DNA from: an uncultured Clostridia bacterium
Lineage (GTDB): Bacteria > Bacillota_A > Clostridia > TANB77 > CAG-508
Direction: 5' to 3'
NCBI GenBank assembly: GCA_947629855.1
Contig: CANRFI010000044.1
Coordinates: 1-8,391 of the forward strand
DNA: 8,391 nucleotides
The translations under genes were made by a program, and so were the position numbers. The stretch's first letter is position 1. Each line of letters begins with the position of its first letter. The notes below the pieces were generated by a model. The model worked only from the letters and a program-made list of their open reading frames with translations, made no database searches and had not been told where the DNA came from. Positions 6,005-8,391 of this stretch are shown here, in pieces.

Positions 6005-6901
6005 TTATTCATCCCATTCCCACTTTGGAACATACTCTTCTTCATGTTCTCCTAATTCTTGAATAAAACCTTTTTCAAATCCAAGTTTTTCGATATAATC
6101 TTTTATATTATTCCATTCTTTTATTGTTAATTTTCGATTTAAACCTTCAATGTTTTTTGCTTTATATGTTGGAAAATATTGAGCCATTACACTAATATAA
6201 ATGTCTTGCGGTAATTCACTTTTTACCCATTTTAATACTTTTTTACTATTTTCTATTTGATTTGGTAAAACTAAGTGCCTTATAATAACTCCTTTTTTTA
6301 TCATACCGTTTGAATTAAATTTTGGACATCCTACTTGTTTTATCATTTCTTTTATAGCTTCTTTTGTAATTTCAAAATAATTATCTACTTTAGAATATTT
6401 TAAGCCTAAATCATTTTCTGCATATTTTAAATCTGGTAGATATACATCAATATATCCTTCTAATAGTTTCAAGGTTTCTATTTTTTCATATCCGTTTGTA
6501 TTATAAATAATTGGAATAGAAAGTCCTTTTTTCTTTGCTATTTTTATTGCTTCTATAATTTGCAAAGTATAACTTGTTGGTGTTACTAAATTAATATTTT
6601 CTACTCCTTTTTCTTGTTGAATTAAGAATATATCTGCTAAATTTTCTATTGTTATATCTTTTCCTTTTCCTAATTGACTGATTTCATAGTTTTGGCAATA
6701 TACACAATTCAAATTGCAATTTGAAAAAAATACAGTTCCGGATCCTTTTTCTCCACTAATACAAGGCTCTTCAAAATTGTGTGTGCTATATAAAGCAATT
6801 CTTATGTTTTCTTTTGCTTTACATCTGCCTATCTTTCCTTCTAATCTATTTACATTACAATTACGTGGACAAATATTACATTTTTTTAATTCTTCTAACA
6901 T
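6005..6901 (-). CDS. PflX/COG1313-type radical SAM protein
   Basis: This 298-residue protein resembles the COG1313 family, often labelled putative pyruvate-formate-lyase-activating enzyme, whose substrate is not established. The N-terminus carries CNICPRNC (Cys8, Cys11, Cys15) and Cys27, a set likely to bind a second Fe-S cluster or metal. The radical SAM motif is FSNCNLNCVYCQNYEIS, with Cys62, Cys66 and Cys69 in C-x3-C-x2-C spacing and the aromatic residue before the last Cys that binds SAM. VTPTSY (around 105-110) and IIYNTNGYE (around 135-143) fit strands of the partial TIM barrel. An AAAGGAAAAG site precedes the ATG. The start lies 11 bases after the stop of the upstream membrane protein gene, so the two are probably co-transcribed and translationally coupled. 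No pyruvate formate-lyase or other obvious partner is present in the window. Confidence 0.85.
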   Translation of the reverse strand: MLEELKKCNICPRNCNVNRLEGKIGRCKAKENIRIALYSTHNFEEPCISGEKGSGTVFFSNCNLNCVYCQNYEISQLGKGKDITIENLADIFLIQQEKGVENINLVTPTSYTLQIIEAIKIAKKKGLSIPIIYNTNGYEKIETLKLLEGYIDVYLPDLKYAENDLGLKYSKVDNYFEITKEAIKEMIKQVGCPKFNSNGMIKKGVIIRHLVLPNQIENSKKVLKWVKSELPQDIYISVMAQYFPTYKAKNIEGLNRKLTIKEWNNIKDYIEKLGFEKGFIQELGEHEEEYVPKWEWDE

Positions 6902-6912
6902 TTCTTTTCCTT

Positions 6913-7569
6913 TTACATATAGATTTTTTGTACTGTTAATTTCTCATTTTCATATTTTAATAAAATTTTTTTCTTATTAAATTTATCTATATTTCTTTTT
7001 ACAATTTCAATTCCCTCTTCTTCTTTTGAACTACTTGTTTTACTTATTTCTTCTTGATTTAAATTTTTAATAATAATATAATCCATTTCAAAATAATCTT
7101 CAAGGTATTCGATTATTTCAACTTCAAATCCATTTTGCACTTTTTTTATTTCATTTAATAGAAAGAAACTTCCTTGGTTATCAATCTCATATGGAATTGC
7201 TTCATAATAATTTGTTTCTTCATTGTAGACTAAATAATCTGTTCCTTCTTTTTGAAATTTAAGTTCAAAATCTTCTCCAAATAATTCTTTTGCTTTTTGT
7301 TGTAATTGGTCGTATTTTATTTTATCATCTTCTAAGTTCTTTTTTATTACTTCCAAAATCCACTTTTCATTTGCTTCATTAATACTTTCAAAACATGGTA
7401 GAGATTCTCCTACTATTTCTTTTTCTAAATAAATGTTATTAATATAATTTTCTACTATTTCAACTTCTTTTACATTTATTTGATTAGATTTTGATATTAG
7501 ATTTTTATATGCAAACATTCCAATAAAAATTATAACTAAAATTATTATGATGATAAAAAGTTTTTTCAT
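6913..7569 (-). CDS. Membrane-anchored protein of unknown function, two-component-linked
   Basis: I do not recognise this 218-residue protein. Residues 4-21 (LFIIIIILVIIFIGMFAY) form one hydrophobic segment after MKK, with no lipobox cysteine, so it is either an uncleaved anchor or a signal peptide. The rest is acidic and hydrophilic, rich in Glu, Lys and Tyr, with a repeat-like YLVYNEETNYYEAIPY stretch (around 111-126). It is predicted to lie outside the membrane. It has a single Cys in the ectodomain. The ATG is only two bases after the histidine kinase stop, with a weak GGAAG inside the kinase's last codons, so translation is likely coupled. Such placement suggests an accessory or sensed-output protein of the kinase, but this is inference from context only. 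Confidence 0.75.
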   Translation of the reverse strand: MKKLFIIIIILVIIFIGMFAYKNLISKSNQINVKEVEIVENYINNIYLEKEIVGESLPCFESINEANEKWILEVIKKNLEDDKIKYDQLQQKAKELFGEDFELKFQKEGTDYLVYNEETNYYEAIPYEIDNQGSFFLLNEIKKVQNGFEVEIIEYLEDYFEMDYIIIKNLNQEEISKTSSSKEEEGIEIVKRNIDKFNKKKILLKYENEKLTVQKIYM

Positions 7570-7571
7570 AT

Positions 7572-8391
7572 TTAACTACACTTCCAATTCATTACTACTT
7601 TAAACAAATCACCATCAATTATAATATCAAATTTTCCATTTTGCAACTCTGTTAAACTTTTTGCAATTGATAGTCCTAATCCACTTCCTTGCGTATATCT
7701 TGATTTATCTCCTCTTACAAATCTTTGCATTAATTCGTCACTACTAATATTTAATTTTTCTTTAGAAATATTTTTTATGCTAATTTCTATTTGTCCGTTT
7801 TTGCTTACGACATCAATATAAACTCTTGAAGATTCTAAAGCATATTTAGTAATATTACTAAATAAATTCTCTACAATTCTATACATATAACGGCTATCTG
7901 CATTAATTTTTATTTCGCTGTTTGGGAGTTTCATTTCAATTTTTAAATTTTTTTCTTCTAGTTTATCTTTAAATTCTCCTATTGTTTGGTTAAGCAATTC
8001 TTTTATATTAATTTCTTCTATCTTTAATTCAATGCTTCCTGAAGATACTTTTGATGCTTCTACAACATCTTCTGTTAATTTTTTTAGTCTTTGTGATTTT
8101 ATATCAATAATTTCTATATACTCTCTGATTCTTTCATTTTGAATATTTTCTTTTTTTAATAAATCAACATAATTAATAATTGATGTTAATGGTGTTTTTA
8201 TATCATGTGATACATTAGTAATTAATTCTGTTTTTAATCTTTCTGATTTTAAAGTTTCTTTTATACTGTTACTAAATCCATCTGATATATCATTAATATA
8301 AATTGCCATTTCTTTTAATATACCATTTAGTTCGTCTTCTTCAATATGAATATCTGATTTTCCTGTATAAATGTCTTTTAATGTGTCTTTT
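7572..8391 (-). CDS. Sensor histidine kinase, 5' end beyond the window
   Basis: The frame stays open to the right edge: 27 codons precede the Met at 8309 (KDTLKDIYTGKSDIHIEEDE...), so that Met is internal and the sensor and membrane part is missing. The visible part holds a coiled linker, the HisKA dimerisation box TNVSHDIKTPLTSIINY with the phospho-accepting His (codon 8205-8207), the N-box RIVENLFSNITKY and the G2 box GSGLGLSIAKSL with FVRGDKSR before it. The D-x-G-x-G (G1) box is absent; the equivalent place reads IKNISKEKLNI. This is a recurring form in Bacillota kinases related to the VanS group, so it is not proof of inactivity. The protein should pass phosphate to a response regulator, probably encoded upstream outside the window. 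It ends with TAA at 7572-7574. Confidence 0.93.
   Translation of the reverse strand, partial: KDTLKDIYTGKSDIHIEEDELNGILKEMAIYINDISDGFSNSIKETLKSERLKTELITNVSHDIKTPLTSIINYVDLLKKENIQNERIREYIEIIDIKSQRLKKLTEDVVEASKVSSGSIELKIEEINIKELLNQTIGEFKDKLEEKNLKIEMKLPNSEIKINADSRYMYRIVENLFSNITKYALESSRVYIDVVSKNGQIEISIKNISKEKLNISSDELMQRFVRGDKSRYTQGSGLGLSIAKSLTELQNGKFDIIIDGDLFKVVMNWKCS

Overview
The window is about 8.4 kb of very AT-rich DNA with every recognisable gene on the minus strand, so the text is best read from right to left. The base composition, strong AAAGGAGG-type ribosome binding sites, exclusive use of TAA stops by the intact genes, and prepilin-like proteins with a G-ITLIALVITI N-terminus all point to a low-GC Bacillota, probably an uncultured gut-type Clostridia. 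That placement is an inference from style, not a database match.

From the right edge (upstream end) the layout is as follows. (1) A sensor histidine kinase, cut by the window edge, is followed almost without a gap by a membrane-anchored protein of unknown function and then a COG1313/PflX-type radical SAM protein; these look like one transcription unit. (2) A new extended -10 promoter begins a folate/dTMP operon: thyA (thymidylate synthase), dfrA (dihydrofolate reductase), coaE (dephospho-CoA kinase) and a spore-photoproduct-lyase-family radical SAM gene. ThyA oxidises methylene-THF to DHF and DfrA regenerates THF, so their pairing makes biochemical sense. (3) Beyond a sigma-A-type promoter lies a small array of cell-surface genes. 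Two tandem prepilin-like genes have ectodomains ending in a GVRPxxSL / GLRPVVRL motif, and a third, degraded remnant carries the signature of a formylglycine-generating-enzyme-like (FGE) lectin-fold domain. A terminator closes the array, and another promoter near the left edge fires out of the window.

The most notable points are damage or recoding and modular exchange. coaE is split by a single in-frame TAG, although both halves are conserved in the same frame. The upstream prepilin-like gene carries a one-base frameshift. The SPL-family enzyme has Ser where the catalytic Cys of spore photoproduct lyase should be. The two prepilin-like genes share a 115-bp, almost identical 5' leader plus an almost identical 48-bp stretch inside the pilin helix, although the DNA between these two stretches has diverged at synonymous sites. 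An FGE-type remnant directly after the last prepilin-like gene suggests domain swapping. No CRISPR array, tRNA, rRNA, insertion sequence or reverse transcriptase is visible.
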